Source: Actinomadura sp. NBRC 104412
GTDB taxonomy: Bacteria > Actinomycetota > Actinomycetes > Streptosporangiales > Streptosporangiaceae
NCBI RefSeq assembly: GCF_030269515.1
Contig: NZ_BSTM01000006.1
Coordinates: 1 to 64,000, forward strand
DNA length: 64,000 nucleotides
Reading direction: 5' to 3'
How positions within the stretch are numbered: position 1 is the first letter of the stretch; every line of letters starts with the position of its first letter. The position numbers and the translations under genes were made by a program. Below are positions 24,500 through 34,281 of the stretch, piece by piece. The notes below the pieces were generated by a model that was not told the origin of the DNA, ran no database searches, and was given only the letters and a program-made list of their open reading frames with translations.

Positions 24500-25495
24500 A
24501 TGCTGCGGTACTTTTTTGCCATGCATTGGGTGGTCGCACTCGTTCGCCCGCCACAGTCGACCTTCGAGCTCGCCTGTGCCGCTCAGGTGTTCGGGATCGA
24601 GCGGGAGGGGCTGCCGACGCGGTACGCCTTCAGCGTGTGCGCCGAGCGGCCCGGACCCGTCACGACGCACGCCGGGTACGACATGCTCGTGACGGACGGG
24701 CTGGACGCGCTCGACCGGGCGGACACCGTGGTCGTCCCCGGCTGGCTGCCCGCCGCGGAACCTCCGTCGCCCGCGGTCGTACGGGCACTGCGCCGCGCGC
24801 ACGACCGGGGAGCACGGGTGGTCAGCATCTGCTCGGGCGCTTTCGCGCTGGCGTACGCCGGTCTGCTCGACGGGCGGCGGGCGACCACGCATTGGAGGCT
24901 GGTGGACGAGTTCGCCGCGCGCTTCCCACGGATCCGGGTCGAGGCGGACGTGCTGTACGTGGACCACGGCGACGTGGCCACCAGCGCGGGGGCCGGGGCC
25001 GGGTTCGACCTGTGCCTGCACCTGGTACGCGAAGACCAAGGCGCCCAATACGCCGCGCACATCGCCCGGACCATGGTCATGCCGCCCCATCGTGAGGGCG
25101 GCCAGTTGCAGTACTCGGCGCCGCCGCACCCCGCGCAGATCGACGGCACGCTCGCGCCGTTGCTGGAGTGGGTGACCGGAAGGCTCGGCGAGCCGGTGAC
25201 CGTGGACGCCATGGCCGCGCACGCGGGCGTCTCGGCGCGTACCCTCGCCCGGCGGTTCGCCGACCAGCTCGGCACCAGCCCGGGGCAGTGGCTGCTCGCC
25301 CAGCGGATCGCCATGGCCCGGGAACTGCTGGAGGGCACCGACCTTTCGTTGGACGCGGTCGCGCGTCGCGTGGGGCTGTCCTCCGCCACGAATCTCCGGA
25401 GGCGCTTCCTCAACGCCCTGGGAACGACGCCGGGCGCCTACCGCCGGGCGTTCCGGTCCGGCACCCCGGTCAGTACGCGAACGGCAGGCGTTTGA
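24500..25495 (+). CDS. GlxA family transcriptional regulator (DJ-1/PfpI plus AraC helix-turn-helix)
   Basis: A 331-residue regulator. Residues about 10-195 are a DJ-1/PfpI-like amidotransferase domain with 'VSICSGAFALAYAGLLDGRRATTHW' in the nucleophile-elbow region. Residues about 215-320 hold two AraC helix-turn-helix motifs ('VTVDAMAAHAGVSARTLARRF' and 'LSLDAVARRVGLSSATNLRRRF'). Such proteins sense small molecules and activate or repress neighbouring genes. Start chosen is ATG at 24500, which has AGGA five bases upstream; ATG at 24521 (MHWVVALV) fits the family opening better but has no ribosome binding site. Divergent from the cupin gene. Confidence 0.85.
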   Translation: MLRYFFAMHWVVALVRPPQSTFELACAAQVFGIEREGLPTRYAFSVCAERPGPVTTHAGYDMLVTDGLDALDRADTVVVPGWLPAAEPPSPAVVRALRRAHDRGARVVSICSGAFALAYAGLLDGRRATTHWRLVDEFAARFPRIRVEADVLYVDHGDVATSAGAGAGFDLCLHLVREDQGAQYAAHIARTMVMPPHREGGQLQYSAPPHPAQIDGTLAPLLEWVTGRLGEPVTVDAMAAHAGVSARTLARRFADQLGTSPGQWLLAQRIAMARELLEGTDLSLDAVARRVGLSSATNLRRRFLNALGTTPGAYRRAFRSGTPVSTRTAGV

Positions 25496-25521
25496 TGGCC
25501 CGGACCGCCGAAGCCGACGTG

Positions 25522-25548
25522 CGGGTTGGGGGACGGCGGCCCCACCCG
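25522..25548 (+). terminator. Hairpin downstream of the GlxA-like regulator
   Basis: CGGGTTGGGG (25522-25531) pairs with CCCCACCCG (25540-25548), nine pairs with one bulged T, 27 bp past the regulator's stop. Confidence 0.5.
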
Positions 25549-25687
25549 TGCCCGCCCTATCAGGCCGTCATGCCAATGACAGGTGAACATCGGGCAAAGC
25601 GGCACAGCGGACACACCCCGGCGGACGCGCGTCGGGCGCCCCGGGATCGGTAGGGTCGACTGGCCCTTTCCGATGTGAGGTGTGACC

Positions 25688-26164
25688 GTGACGAACAAGG
25701 TCGATGTGCTCCTGCGGCGCCTGGATCCCGAGCTGCCGCCGCCGTCCTATGCCCACGCCGGCGACGCCGGGGCGGACCTGGTCACCGCGGTGGACGTCGA
25801 ACTGCACCCAGGCGAACGCGCGGTCGTGCCCACCGGGGTCGCCATCGCGCTGCCGGACGGCTACGCGGCGTTCATACACCCCCGTTCGGGATTGGGCGCT
25901 AAGTTGGGAGTGACCATCGTGAACGCGCCCGGTACCGTCGACGCGGGTTACCGGGGTGAGATCCATGTGACGCTGCTCAATACCGATGCCCGCGCCACCG
26001 TACGACTGCGGCGCGGCGACCGCATCGCCCAGATGGTCGTCCAGCGGGTGGAGCATGCGGTCTTCCACGAGGTGACCGAGCTGCCCGGGTCCGCTCGGGG
26101 CACCTCCGGATTCGGCTCCACGGGCGGTTTCGCGGATAATGGGCTGAGCGAAGAAGGAGCGTGA
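25688..26164 (+). CDS. dut: dUTP diphosphatase
   Basis: A 158-residue trimeric dUTPase that turns dUTP into dUMP and pyrophosphate. All five motifs are present: 'AGDAGADL', 'PRSGLG', 'GTVDAGYRGEI' (catalytic Asp), 'RGDRIAQMV' and the C-terminal P-loop-like 'RGTSGFGSTGG'. Two in-frame GTG starts exist; GTG 25688 is chosen because GAGG ends seven bases before it, whereas GTG 25682 has a spacing of only one base (it would add two residues). It is followed after 3 bp by the DUF3710 gene, an order conserved in mycobacteria (Rv2697c-Rv2696c) and Streptomyces. Confidence 0.95.
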   Translation: MTNKVDVLLRRLDPELPPPSYAHAGDAGADLVTAVDVELHPGERAVVPTGVAIALPDGYAAFIHPRSGLGAKLGVTIVNAPGTVDAGYRGEIHVTLLNTDARATVRLRRGDRIAQMVVQRVEHAVFHEVTELPGSARGTSGFGSTGGFADNGLSEEGA

Positions 26165-26167
26165 GTC

Positions 26168-27001
26168 GTGGCTTTTGGACGTCGCCGTCAGGCCGAGGAG
26201 CGGGCCGAGGGCCCCGGGCCGACCGACGAGAAGACCGGGACCACCCCGGCTGAGGACGCCGCGGACGACGAGGCTCCCGAGACGGCCGCCGCCGAGGAGG
26301 GCGGCCCCTGGGACTCCGAGGACGACTACCCCGAGCTGCAGCGGCTCGACTTCGGGTCGCTGCTGATCCCGGTGGCGTCCGGGCTGGGCTTCCAGGTGAA
26401 CTTCGAGGCGACCCAGGTCGACGACGAGGGCAACCCTCTGGACGGCCGCCCGGTCGCGGTGCTCGTCCAGTACGAGCAGAGCGCCCTGCAGTTGCAGGCG
26501 TTCGCCGCGCCCAAGCGCAGCGGCATCTGGGACGACGTGCGCCGCGAGACCGCCAGGGACATCGAGGAGGACGCCAACGGCCAGGCCCAGGAGCAGGAGG
26601 GCCCGTTCGGGACCGAGCTGCTGGCGATGGTCCCCGCGGCGCTGACCGACGAGGTGCTGGCGGAGATGCCGCAGGAGATCCGCGAGCAGCTTCCCGCCGA
26701 GTACATCGAGCAGGGCTGGGCGCCGCAGGTCATCCGCTTCATCGGGGTGGACGGCCCGCGCTGGTTCCTCCAGGGCGTGGTGCAGGGCGCCGCGGTCCAG
26801 GACGAGGAGCAGTTCCAGATCCTGGAGGACGTGTTCCGCAACATCGTGGTCGTCAGGGGCGAGGCCCCGATGCCGCCGCGGGAGCTGCTGGAGCTGCGGA
26901 TCCCCAAGGAGTTCAGCGAGGCGTCCGCCGAGGACGAGGAGGAGAAGGTCGAGACCTTCAACCCCTTCGAACGCGGCCCGGAGATCACCGAGGTCCGCTG
27001 A
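26168..27001 (+). CDS. DUF3710 family protein
   Basis: A 277-residue protein. The first 60 residues are a charged, Glu/Asp/Ala-rich arm; the conserved domain begins around 'LQRLDFGSLLIPVASGLGFQVNFE' and runs to 'DGPRWFLQGVVQGAAV' and 'FRNIVVVRGEAPMPPRELLEL', the hallmark DUF3710 C-terminal half. The family always follows dut in actinobacteria (Rv2696c homologues). Function is unknown; the beta-rich core has no catalytic motif I can name. GTG start at 26168 with AAGGAG upstream. Convergent with the PIG-L gene, 16 bp away. Confidence 0.92.
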   Translation: MAFGRRRQAEERAEGPGPTDEKTGTTPAEDAADDEAPETAAAEEGGPWDSEDDYPELQRLDFGSLLIPVASGLGFQVNFEATQVDDEGNPLDGRPVAVLVQYEQSALQLQAFAAPKRSGIWDDVRRETARDIEEDANGQAQEQEGPFGTELLAMVPAALTDEVLAEMPQEIREQLPAEYIEQGWAPQVIRFIGVDGPRWFLQGVVQGAAVQDEEQFQILEDVFRNIVVVRGEAPMPPRELLELRIPKEFSEASAEDEEEKVETFNPFERGPEITEVR

Positions 27002-27017
27002 CCCCGGCGCGGGCGCC

Positions 27018-27731
27018 TCAGGGTGTGATCATCTCCAGCGGGAGGGCGTGCCGGACGCCGGCGTCCTCGCCCAGCGACCCGGCCGCCGACTCCATCATCC
27101 CGGTGAGGAACGCGGCCGGGTCGAAGTCCTGCCCGAGGCCCTCGAAGTAGAGCTTGTGGGCCCGCAGGGACGCGATGCCCGCGTCCAGATGTCCGGTGAC
27201 GTCCACGTAGTGCCCGGCCTCGGTGGAGCCGCCGAACAGCGCGAACCGCACGCCCTGCCACGGTTCGAGGTCCAGGTCGCGGAACACCCAGCGGTTGGCG
27301 GCGTCGCGGATCGCGTCCACCACGGCCAGTCCGAGGACGCGGTGGTCGGCGTAGTTGAAGCCGCCGCCGGGGAAGGTCTCCCGGAAGCTGATGGAGATCA
27401 CCGCTTCGGGACGGTGCCGCCGGATCGCCTCGGCCAGCCTCCGCCGCAGCGGCAGCCCGTACTCCAGGACGCCGTCGGGAAGGTCGAGGAACTCCACCGT
27501 CTCCACGCCGACGATCCGGGCGGCCTCGACCTGCTCCACGGTGCGGATGCGGGCGGCCTCCTCGGGATCCATTCCGTCGATCCCCGCCTCGCCCCGCGTG
27601 GCCAGCAGCTCCACCACGGTCTTGCCCTGCGCGGTCCACTTGGCGATGGCCGCCGAGCAGCCGTACTCCAGGTCGTCGGGGTGCGCCACGATCGCCAGCG
27701 CACGCGTCCAGTCCTCCGGTACCGGTTCCAT
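27018..27731 (-). CDS. PIG-L family N-deacetylase
   Basis: A 237-residue zinc-dependent deacetylase. 'IVAHPDDLEYG' near the start gives His17, Asp19 and Asp20, the metal ligand and general base of the PIG-L/LmbE fold; 'NYADHRVLG' gives the third ligand. Related actinobacterial enzymes are MshB and Mca in mycothiol metabolism, but the divergent mid-region prevents a substrate call. Start ATG at 27731. It lies 29 bp downstream of the ion-transporter stop on the same strand? The transporter ends at 27761, so the two minus-strand genes are adjacent and may share a transcript. Confidence 0.85.
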   Translation of the reverse strand: MEPVPEDWTRALAIVAHPDDLEYGCSAAIAKWTAQGKTVVELLATRGEAGIDGMDPEEAARIRTVEQVEAARIVGVETVEFLDLPDGVLEYGLPLRRRLAEAIRRHRPEAVISISFRETFPGGGFNYADHRVLGLAVVDAIRDAANRWVFRDLDLEPWQGVRFALFGGSTEAGHYVDVTGHLDAGIASLRAHKLYFEGLGQDFDPAAFLTGMMESAAGSLGEDAGVRHALPLEMITP

Positions 27732-27760
27732 GCCCCGATTGTGACGGATCTTGGTGCTCC

Positions 27761-29041
27761 TCAGAGCAGGTAGCGCAACCACAGGTACGGGGTGGCCAGC
27801 GCGACCATGGCCAGGGTGACCGCGAGCCCGTACTTGGTGAACCGCCAGAAGCCGATGGGCGTTCCGTTGCGCGCGGCGATGCCGAGCACCACCACGTTGG
27901 CGCTGGCGCCGATGGCGGTGGCGTTGCCGCCCAGGTCGGCGCCCAAGGCCAGCGCCCACCACAGCACCTGCCCGCCCGTCCCCGGCACGTGGACGAGGTC
28001 GGCCACGATGGGGCTCATGGTCGCGACGTAGGGGATGTTGTCCACGATCGCCGACAGCCCGGCCGAGCCCCACAGCAGCAGCATGGTGGCGAACTCCGGG
28101 CGTCCCCGCGTCGCGTCGGCGGCGGCCTCGGAGATCGCGCCGATCACCCCGGTCTCGACCAGCCCGCCGACCATCACGAACAGCCCGGCGAAGAACACCG
28201 GCGTGGACCACTCCACCTCCTCCAGCGCCTCCTCGGTGGTGACCTTGGTGGCGGCCACCAGCAGCCCGGCGCCCAGCAGCGCCACCACCGACGGCTCGTA
28301 GTGCAGCACCGGGTGCAGGACGAACGCGGCGATCACGACGGCCAGCACCGTCAGGCTCTGGACGAGCAGCGGCCGGTCGGTGACCGCCTCCCGCTCCTCC
28401 AGCGCCGTCACCTCGGCGGCGCGGTCCCCGTCGTACCGGAAGGCGTGGCGGAACAGCCACCGGCACAGCAGGCAGAACGCGGCCACCAGCAGCACGACCA
28501 GCGGCGCCAGGTGGAGAAGGAAGTCGTTGAACGTCAGCCCGCCGCGGCCGGCGATGATGATGTTGGGCGGGTCGCCGATCAGGGTGGCGGTGCCGCCGAT
28601 GTTGGACGCCATCACCTCGGCGATCAGGTACGGGACGACGTCCAGCCCGAGCCGTTCGCAGACCAGGAAGGTGACGGGCGCGATCAGCAGGACGGTGGTG
28701 ACGTTGTCCAGCAGGGCCGACGCCGAGGCGGTGATGACCACCAGCATCACCATCAGCCGGTACGGGCGGCCGCGGGCGCGCTTGGCCGCCCAGATCGCCA
28801 CGTACTCGAACACCCCGGTCCGGCGCAGCACCGAGACGATCACCATCATGCCGAGCAGCAGGAAGACGACGTTCCAGTCGACGCCGGTGTCCTCGGCGTA
28901 GAAGGCCGTTTCGGCGTCGGTGATGTGGAGCAGCAGCATCGCCGCCGCGCCGGCCAGCGCCACCTTCGTCCGGTGCACCTTCTCCGAGGCGATCACCACG
29001 TAGGCGGTGACGAACACCGCGATCGCGATGGCGGCCTGCAC
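27761..29041 (-). CDS. ArsB/NhaD-like ion transporter (IT superfamily)
   Basis: A 426-residue polytopic membrane protein with about 11 hydrophobic segments. '[16 protein letters not shown]' and '[17 protein letters not shown]' in the first half and '[16 protein letters not shown]' and '[18 protein letters not shown]' in the second are the inverted-repeat signatures of the ion transporter superfamily (arsenite/Na+:H+ antiporters, CitMHS). The ion is not predictable; NhaD-type Na+/H+ or arsenite export are the main options. Start is GTG at 29041 with GGAG five bases upstream, giving an N-terminal first helix right away; longer readings to 30430 are antisense to the flippase gene and are rejected. 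Confidence 0.85.
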   Translation of the reverse strand: MQAAIAIAVFVTAYVVIASEKVHRTKVALAGAAAMLLLHITDAETAFYAEDTGVDWNVVFLLLGMMVIVSVLRRTGVFEYVAIWAAKRARGRPYRLMVMLVVITASASALLDNVTTVLLIAPVTFLVCERLGLDVVPYLIAEVMASNIGGTATLIGDPPNIIIAGRGGLTFNDFLLHLAPLVVLLVAAFCLLCRWLFRHAFRYDGDRAAEVTALEEREAVTDRPLLVQSLTVLAVVIAAFVLHPVLHYEPSVVALLGAGLLVAATKVTTEEALEEVEWSTPVFFAGLFVMVGGLVETGVIGAISEAAADATRGRPEFATMLLLWGSAGLSAIVDNIPYVATMSPIVADLVHVPGTGGQVLWWALALGADLGGNATAIGASANVVVLGIAARNGTPIGFWRFTKYGLAVTLAMVALATPYLWLRYLL

Positions 29042-29227
29042 GAACTCTCCGATCGGTACCCGGGTGACCGTTCTGGGCGACCTTAACGCGCCGGCCCGCG
29101 GCCACCGCCATCGGCTCCGCGCGCCCGATGTCCCGGGCCATCGAGGCGGCGGATGCGAGGCCCGCTTCCGCGCACGCGCTCGCCCGTGAGGGGTCCAAGC
29201 CCCGGGGTGAGCGCGTAGGGTCCTCGT

Positions 29228-31147
29228 GTGGGTCGGGTTAACTGGGAGCCGGAGCGGCCGGTCCCCGAGGGCGTACGACGGGATCCAGGCCAGCTCAAGT
29301 GGGACCGGGAACCGGTGATGCCCGCGGTCCTGGACGAGGCCGAGCAGGTCGAGGCGCCCACCGAGCCCGAGACCGGGCTGGTGACGCTGCGGGATCCCGG
29401 GGACGTCGGGGATCCGGGCATCGCCGACCGCCCTGGGGCCGAGCGGGACGAGCTGCGGGCCGCGGCGCGGGCCGCCCGTGCGGCGCGGGCGCCGCGGCCG
29501 GGGGTGGCGCGGTCCAGCCTGGTGATGGCGATCGGGACGGTGTTCTCCCGCGCCACCGGGTTCCTGCGCACGACCGTGCTGAGCGCGGCGCTGGGGGTCG
29601 GCCTGCTGGGCGACGCCTACCAGATCGCCGACATGATCCCGTTCACCGTGTACGCGCTGCTGCTGGGCGGCCTGCTGTCCAGCGTGTTCGTCCCGTTCCT
29701 GGTGAAGCGGCGCAAGCGGGACGCGGACGGGGGCGAGGCGACCGAGCAGCGGCTGTTCACGGCGGTGATGGCGGGACTGCTCGTGCTGACCGTGGTGGCG
29801 GTGCTGGCCGCCGACTGGCTGGTCTCCCTGTACGCGGGCGATTACCAGGGGCGCCAGCGCGAGATCGCCGTGCTGCTGTCCAGGCTGCTGCTGATCCAGA
29901 TCCTGTTCATCGGGCTCAGCGGGGTGGCGGGGACCCTGCTGAACGTCCGGGAGCGGTTCGGCGCGCCGATGTGGGCGCCGATCGTCAACAACCTGATCAC
30001 GATCGGGGCGGGGCTGGCGTTCCTGCTGATCGCCGGGTCGGAGCGCGGGCTGGACTCGGTCACCGACACGCAGCTCTCGGTGCTGGCGCTCGGGTCCGCG
30101 GCCGGGACCGTGGTGCAGAGCCTGCTGCTCGCCTGGTCGCTGTGGCGGGCCGGGTTCCGCTGGCGTCCCCGGCTCGATCTGCGTGGATCCGGGATCGGTG
30201 AGGCGGCGCGGGCGGCGCTGTGGATGCTGGTCTACATCCTCGTGGCGCAGGCCGGGCTGCTGGCGACGGCGAACGTGGCGACCCGCGCGGGCGAGCGCGC
30301 CGCCAGTGAGGCGGGGGAGGACGCCGCGGGGATCGCGGCGTACAAGTTCGCCGAGGTGGTGTTCCAGCTCCCGTACGCGATCATCGCCGTCTCGGTGATC
30401 ACGGCGCTGCTGCCGCGGATGAGCGCCCATGTCGCCGACGGGCGCCGCGACCTGCTGCGCGCCGACTTCTCGCGGGGGCTGCGGCTGTCGTCGGTGCTGC
30501 TGGTGCCGCTGTCGGCGGCGATGCTGGTGTTCGCGGTCCCCGGGGCGATCATCCTGTTCGCGTACGGCAGCACCGAGCCCGCCGACGCGCGCAGGATCGG
30601 CATGGTGCTGATGGTGTTCGCCGTGATGGTGATCCCGTTCACGCTGTTCCAGCTCCAGATGCGGGTCTTCTACGCGCTGGGCGACACGCGGATGCCGGGG
30701 GTGCTGGCGATCCCGGCCGGGATCGTGCAGGTCGCCGTGGCGTTCGCGCTGTTGTGGCTGCTGCCGCCGCAGAACGTGGTGTTCTGGCTGCCGGTGGCGT
30801 ACGGGTTGTTCTACCTGGTCGGGACGGCCGGGGCGACGCTGGTGCTGCGCCGGAGGCTGGGCGGCATGGACGGGCGGCGGATCCTGCGCACGCTCACGCT
30901 GCTCTACCTGGCGGCGCTGCCGGGAGCCCTGTTCGGTGTCGCGTGCGTGTGGGGGTTCGGGCGGTTGCCGGGGGACCGGTTGCCGGGGCTCCTGGCGATG
31001 GCCGTGGGCGGAATCGGCGGCGGGCTGCTGTACGTGGCGGCGGCGCGGCTGCTGAGGGTGCCGGAGATGGGGTACTTCCTGGCGGTCGCCCGCACTCGCG
31101 TGCCGTTCTTGCGCGGACGGGCGCGGCCGAGCGCGGGTGAGGCGTAG
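29228..31147 (+). CDS. MurJ-like lipid II flippase family protein
   Basis: A 639-residue MATE-like membrane protein. Residues 1 to about 95 are a charged Pro/Ala/Arg-rich cytosolic arm, then '[22 protein letters not shown]' starts the first of about 14 helices. '[23 protein letters not shown]', '[16 protein letters not shown]' and '[15 protein letters not shown]' are typical MurJ/MviN sequence. The family moves lipid II across the membrane. Actinobacteria generally have another MurJ near the replication origin, so this is probably a paralogue. Start GTG at 29228 has only a weak ribosome binding site; ATG at 29318 would still leave a 65-residue arm. Convergent with the L,D-transpeptidase gene. 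Confidence 0.88.
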   Translation: MGRVNWEPERPVPEGVRRDPGQLKWDREPVMPAVLDEAEQVEAPTEPETGLVTLRDPGDVGDPGIADRPGAERDELRAAARAARAARAPRPGVARSSLVMAIGTVFSRATGFLRTTVLSAALGVGLLGDAYQIADMIPFTVYALLLGGLLSSVFVPFLVKRRKRDADGGEATEQRLFTAVMAGLLVLTVVAVLAADWLVSLYAGDYQGRQREIAVLLSRLLLIQILFIGLSGVAGTLLNVRERFGAPMWAPIVNNLITIGAGLAFLLIAGSERGLDSVTDTQLSVLALGSAAGTVVQSLLLAWSLWRAGFRWRPRLDLRGSGIGEAARAALWMLVYILVAQAGLLATANVATRAGERAASEAGEDAAGIAAYKFAEVVFQLPYAIIAVSVITALLPRMSAHVADGRRDLLRADFSRGLRLSSVLLVPLSAAMLVFAVPGAIILFAYGSTEPADARRIGMVLMVFAVMVIPFTLFQLQMRVFYALGDTRMPGVLAIPAGIVQVAVAFALLWLLPPQNVVFWLPVAYGLFYLVGTAGATLVLRRRLGGMDGRRILRTLTLLYLAALPGALFGVACVWGFGRLPGDRLPGLLAMAVGGIGGGLLYVAAARLLRVPEMGYFLAVARTRVPFLRGRARPSAGEA

Positions 31148-31187
31148 GAGGGCGGGCCTCGGCGCGGGAACGTTCGGCCCGGTCCGG

Positions 31188-32414
31188 TCAGGGGTCGTGC
31201 TTGCGTGGCAGGACGGGACGGTTCAGCGCGCCGCCCTTCACCCACCTCTCCCATGGCATCTGCCAGTAACCCCACCCGTTGAAGGGCTCCAGCGGGCGAT
31301 CCGTACCGGTCACATTGACGATGTCACCGCGTTGCGTCCGCGCGTAGAACCACTGCGCGAATGTGGGGGAGGCGTTGACGCACCCGTGGCTCACGTTCGC
31401 CCGCCCCTGCGATGCGACCGACCACGGTGCCGCGTGGACGTACTCGCCCGTGCCCGAGATCTGCACCGCGTGCCGGACCGTCTTCTTGTAGTAGCGCGGG
31501 TCGTCGCGGTCGGTCACGCCCATCCAGGCCGACGTCATGATGACCGGGTCGTACTTCCCCATGGCGAGGTGAACGCCGCTCGTGGTGACGTAGGCGCGCC
31601 GCCCGCCCCTGCCGGCGCTGATGGGAGCGGTGTTGATGAGGACTCCGTTCTCCACGACGGACATCACGTGCCTCCGCACGTCCACCGTGCTGACGCGGCG
31701 CGTCCCCACCCGGAACCTGGATGTGTGATCGGACCTCCCGTACACCCCGGGCGCGGCGCGTACCCCGGTGGTGCGGGCCAGGAGCGTGACGCGCTGGCCG
31801 GTGGGCCAGTAGCGGCGGGGGCGGAACACCACCTGCTGTGCGGTCGTCCAGTGCCAGGCGCCCGCCACGGGACGCGACATGCGCAGATCCAGGCTCCGTT
31901 CCACCGCGGCACGGCGGGCGATGGGACGGTCGAAGGTGACGATGAGCGGCATGCCCACGCCGACCACCTCTCCAGGGCGAGGCGTCACGTCGGCGACCGC
32001 GAACGTGGCCCTGGGCTTGAGCGTGGTGAAGCCGCTCGCGTGCCAGGTGCGCTCGCCGCCCGGCCCCGTGCCCGTGGCGGTCACGGTGTAGGCGGTGTGA
32101 GGGCGCAGTGTCCCGAGAGCGCGCCAGGTGCGCCTGTCCTCGGAGAAGCGGCCTGGGAGCGGGGCAGTGCCCTTGGAACGCAGGTGCGCGTGTGCGTTTT
32201 CCCGCACGACGACCTGATGGAGGGTGCCGCGTTCGGCGGTGACGACGACGGGACGGTCCGGGCGGGCGTCCGGCGTGCCGTTCGCCGGGACGACCTGGAT
32301 CGCCGGGGGCGTGGGCGCGGCCCTCTTGTGCCCGCGCTCGCCCCCCGCGCAGGCCGCGCCGCCCATGACCACCAGGACGACGACAAGGACCGACCAGTAC
32401 GCGCGTCGCAGCAT
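31188..32414 (-). CDS. L,D-transpeptidase with Ig-like domain (LdtMt-type)
   Basis: A 408-residue secreted cell-wall enzyme. A signal sequence (1-22) ends in a weak lipobox (GGAAC, Cys22), so it may be lipid-anchored. Residues about 40-240 form Ig-like domains ('[24 protein letters not shown]', '[14 protein letters not shown]'). The YkuD catalytic domain (about 245-370) has '[10 protein letters not shown]' and the active-site motif 'SHGCVNASP' with Cys345. It ends in a Trp-rich tail ('[16 protein letters not shown]') characteristic of Ldt proteins. These enzymes make 3-3 peptidoglycan cross-links. ATG at 32414; a GGGGGTG stretch serves as ribosome binding site. A perfect 14-bp palindrome lies 29 bp upstream of the start. 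Confidence 0.93.
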   Translation of the reverse strand: MLRRAYWSVLVVVLVVMGGAACAGGERGHKRAAPTPPAIQVVPANGTPDARPDRPVVVTAERGTLHQVVVRENAHAHLRSKGTAPLPGRFSEDRRTWRALGTLRPHTAYTVTATGTGPGGERTWHASGFTTLKPRATFAVADVTPRPGEVVGVGMPLIVTFDRPIARRAAVERSLDLRMSRPVAGAWHWTTAQQVVFRPRRYWPTGQRVTLLARTTGVRAAPGVYGRSDHTSRFRVGTRRVSTVDVRRHVMSVVENGVLINTAPISAGRGGRRAYVTTSGVHLAMGKYDPVIMTSAWMGVTDRDDPRYYKKTVRHAVQISGTGEYVHAAPWSVASQGRANVSHGCVNASPTFAQWFYARTQRGDIVNVTGTDRPLEPFNGWGYWQMPWERWVKGGALNRPVLPRKHDP

Positions 32415-32442
32415 CGCACCCCCGTTGCCAGTGCCGTGCCCT

Positions 32443-32456
32443 CCCCCACGTGGGGG
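32443..32456. promoter_or_regulatory. 14-bp palindrome CCCCCACGTGGGGG upstream of the L,D-transpeptidase
   Basis: Perfect palindrome CCCCCACGTGGGGG in the divergent region between the transpeptidase and OB-fold genes. It could bind a dimeric regulator or form the base of a small hairpin in the transpeptidase leader. No known regulator consensus recognised. Confidence 0.35.
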
Positions 32457-32642
32457 TCTGTTTACGCAGAGTGATATTCGGTGACAAGGTAGCCGGTCCC
32501 GTGCCCGGCCGGGGCCGTGTCGCGATGGTGGTCGGTCTCTTTTCGGTGACGGAGATCCGATGCCAGGAATTAACGGTCTATCAGGCGATTCATCGTCGGA
32601 TGGTGGGTTCGATGTGGGATGAGATGCCTTAAGGTTTCGAGC

Positions 32643-33071
32643 ATGGACGAAGTGCCGGCCGGGACGACTCCGGAGCGCGGCCCCGCGGGGCCGGCGGAGG
32701 GCCGCGGCCGCGGTGGCCTGCGGCGCTTCCTGCGGCGCATGGCCTCCACCAGGGAAGAGCTCGAGGCCGAGGACCTGCAGAAGACCTGCGGCGCCGAGGG
32801 GGCCACGCCGATCACCGACTGCGGCGAGCGCAAGCGCCACCGCGTTGCCGGTACGCTACGGACCGTGACCCTGCGGCCCCGGGGCGGCGCCCCCGCCCTG
32901 GAGGCCGAGCTCTACGACGGCACCGACGTGATCAACCTGGTCTGGCTCGGCCGGCGTAAGATCGCCGGAATCGACCCGGGACGCCGGTTGCTCGCCGAAG
33001 GGCTGGTGAGCGTGCAGGACGGCCGCAAGGTCATGTTCAATCCACGGTACGAGCTGCGCGGCGGCTCGTGA
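32643..33071 (+). CDS. OB-fold nucleic acid binding domain protein
   Basis: A 142-residue protein. After a basic Gly/Arg arm, residues about 60-140 form an OB-fold ('RHRVAGTLRTVTLRPRGG', 'LEAELYDGTDVINLVWLGRRKIAGI', 'PGRRLLAEGLVSVQDGRKVMFNPRYEL'). The family matches the Rv2694c-type protein that precedes DUF3159 in actinobacteria. OB-folds bind nucleic acid; the actual target is unknown. ATG at 32643 has AAGG nine bases upstream; the longer frame from 32619 has no better support. The next gene starts 46 bp on and is likely co-transcribed. Confidence 0.88.
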   Translation: MDEVPAGTTPERGPAGPAEGRGRGGLRRFLRRMASTREELEAEDLQKTCGAEGATPITDCGERKRHRVAGTLRTVTLRPRGGAPALEAELYDGTDVINLVWLGRRKIAGIDPGRRLLAEGLVSVQDGRKVMFNPRYELRGGS

Positions 33072-33117
33072 CCGGCGGAACGACCTGACCGACCCGATCC
33101 GAGCAGGGGACGACGCA

Positions 33118-34035
33118 TTGCCACCGATGAGCGACGGGCCGACGGCCCGGGACACCCGGCGAGCCGCCGGGCCCCCTGCTGAGCAGCGCCGTGCCGATGA
33201 GGCGCGTCCCGATGACGCGCGAGCTGATCATCCGCGGCCCGAGGACGTGCGGCCCGAGGACGTCGAGGAGGTCTTCGTCGACGCCCTCGACCTCAGGGCC
33301 TCTGATTTCGCCGACCCGGACGGGGCCGCGGAGCGGTGCGAGACGGCCGGCGCCTCCGAGCCCCAAGGGTCCGGGCGGGACGGGGGCAGCGCGCACGACA
33401 CGGTCGAGGCGGCGGTGCGGGCCCAGTTGTCCAAGGCCCTCGGCGGCGTGCGCGGCATGGTGGAGGCCGCGGTGCCGACGATCGGCTTCACCGCCACCTA
33501 TGTGGTCACCGACCAGGTCAGGACGGCCGTGTACGCGGGCATCGGCGCGGCCGTGCTGCTGCTCTTGGTCCGGCTGGCGCAGCGCTCCAACCCGCAGTTC
33601 GTCCTCAACAGCCTGCTCGGCATCGCCATCGCCGCGTTCTTCGCGATGCGCTCCGGCCGGGCCGAGGACGCGTTCATCCCCGGCATTCTGCTGAACGCCG
33701 CGTACGGCGCGGGCATGCTGCTGTCGATCGCGATGCGCTGGCCGGTGGTCGGCTTCCTCATCGGCACGGTCACCGGGGACCCGACCGGCTGGCGCTCCGA
33801 TCCGGGCATCCTGCGGCTGTGCTCCAGGCTGACCTGGATCCTGCTGGCGCCGTGCGTGCTGCGGGTGGTCGTCCAGTACCCGGTCTACCTGACCGAAGGC
33901 GACCAGAGCGGGCTGCTCGGCGTCGCCAAGATCGCGATGGGCTGGCCGTTGCAGGTCGCCGCGCTGGCGACGATGGTCTGGGTGCTGGCCCGTGGCCGCA
34001 CGCCCCTGGAGTCGCGGCCGGGCGCCACCGCCTGA
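33118..34035 (+). CDS. DUF3159 family integral membrane protein
   Basis: A 305-residue protein. The first about 95 residues are a disordered charged arm. Then come six to seven hydrophobic segments typical of DUF3159, with 'AAVPTIGFTATYVVTDQVRTAVYAGIG' and 'NPQFVLNSLLGIAIAAFFAMRSGRAEDAFIPGIL' type sequence around residues 120-190. Conserved next to OB-fold and TrkA genes across actinobacteria (Rv2693c). Function unknown; intracellular septation-like proteins are remote relatives. TTG start at 33118 is supported by AGGGG eight bases upstream; ATG at 33127 has it 17 bases away. Confidence 0.88.
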   Translation: MPPMSDGPTARDTRRAAGPPAEQRRADEARPDDARADHPRPEDVRPEDVEEVFVDALDLRASDFADPDGAAERCETAGASEPQGSGRDGGSAHDTVEAAVRAQLSKALGGVRGMVEAAVPTIGFTATYVVTDQVRTAVYAGIGAAVLLLLVRLAQRSNPQFVLNSLLGIAIAAFFAMRSGRAEDAFIPGILLNAAYGAGMLLSIAMRWPVVGFLIGTVTGDPTGWRSDPGILRLCSRLTWILLAPCVLRVVVQYPVYLTEGDQSGLLGVAKIAMGWPLQVAALATMVWVLARGRTPLESRPGATA

Positions 34036-34222
34036 GCGGCCCGGCGGCCCCGAACGCCGACACGACGCCGCCTTGCCATGAGAGAGAAATCGTCCGATGT
34101 GAAGGAAGAAATCCGGGCACTGGGACGCTGGGATGTTATGCCGCAGGTGGGAGCGGCGGCGCTCGCGGGCCTGGTGCTCGCGGGAGTGCGGCCGAGGCCG
34201 GCGGGATTCCGCTGACCTACCG

Positions 34223-34260
34223 GTCCGGTACGGCGCTAGCGGGGGCGCGCCGTACCGGAC
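34223..34260. terminator. Strong hairpin terminator between DUF3159 and ceoC
   Basis: GTCCGGTACGGCGC (34223-34236) pairs perfectly with GCGCCGTACCGGAC (34247-34260), 14 bp, 10-base loop. It lies between convergent genes and probably serves both. Confidence 0.8.
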
Positions 34261-34281
34261 GCGGTGGCGGAAAGGGACCTC

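Noticed and set aside
34078..34215. 45-codon frame (MREKSSDVKEEIRALGRWDV...) between DUF3159 and ceoC
   Set aside because: No ribosome binding site, mixed codon use, and it ends just before the terminator hairpin. Not conserved in any locus I recall.
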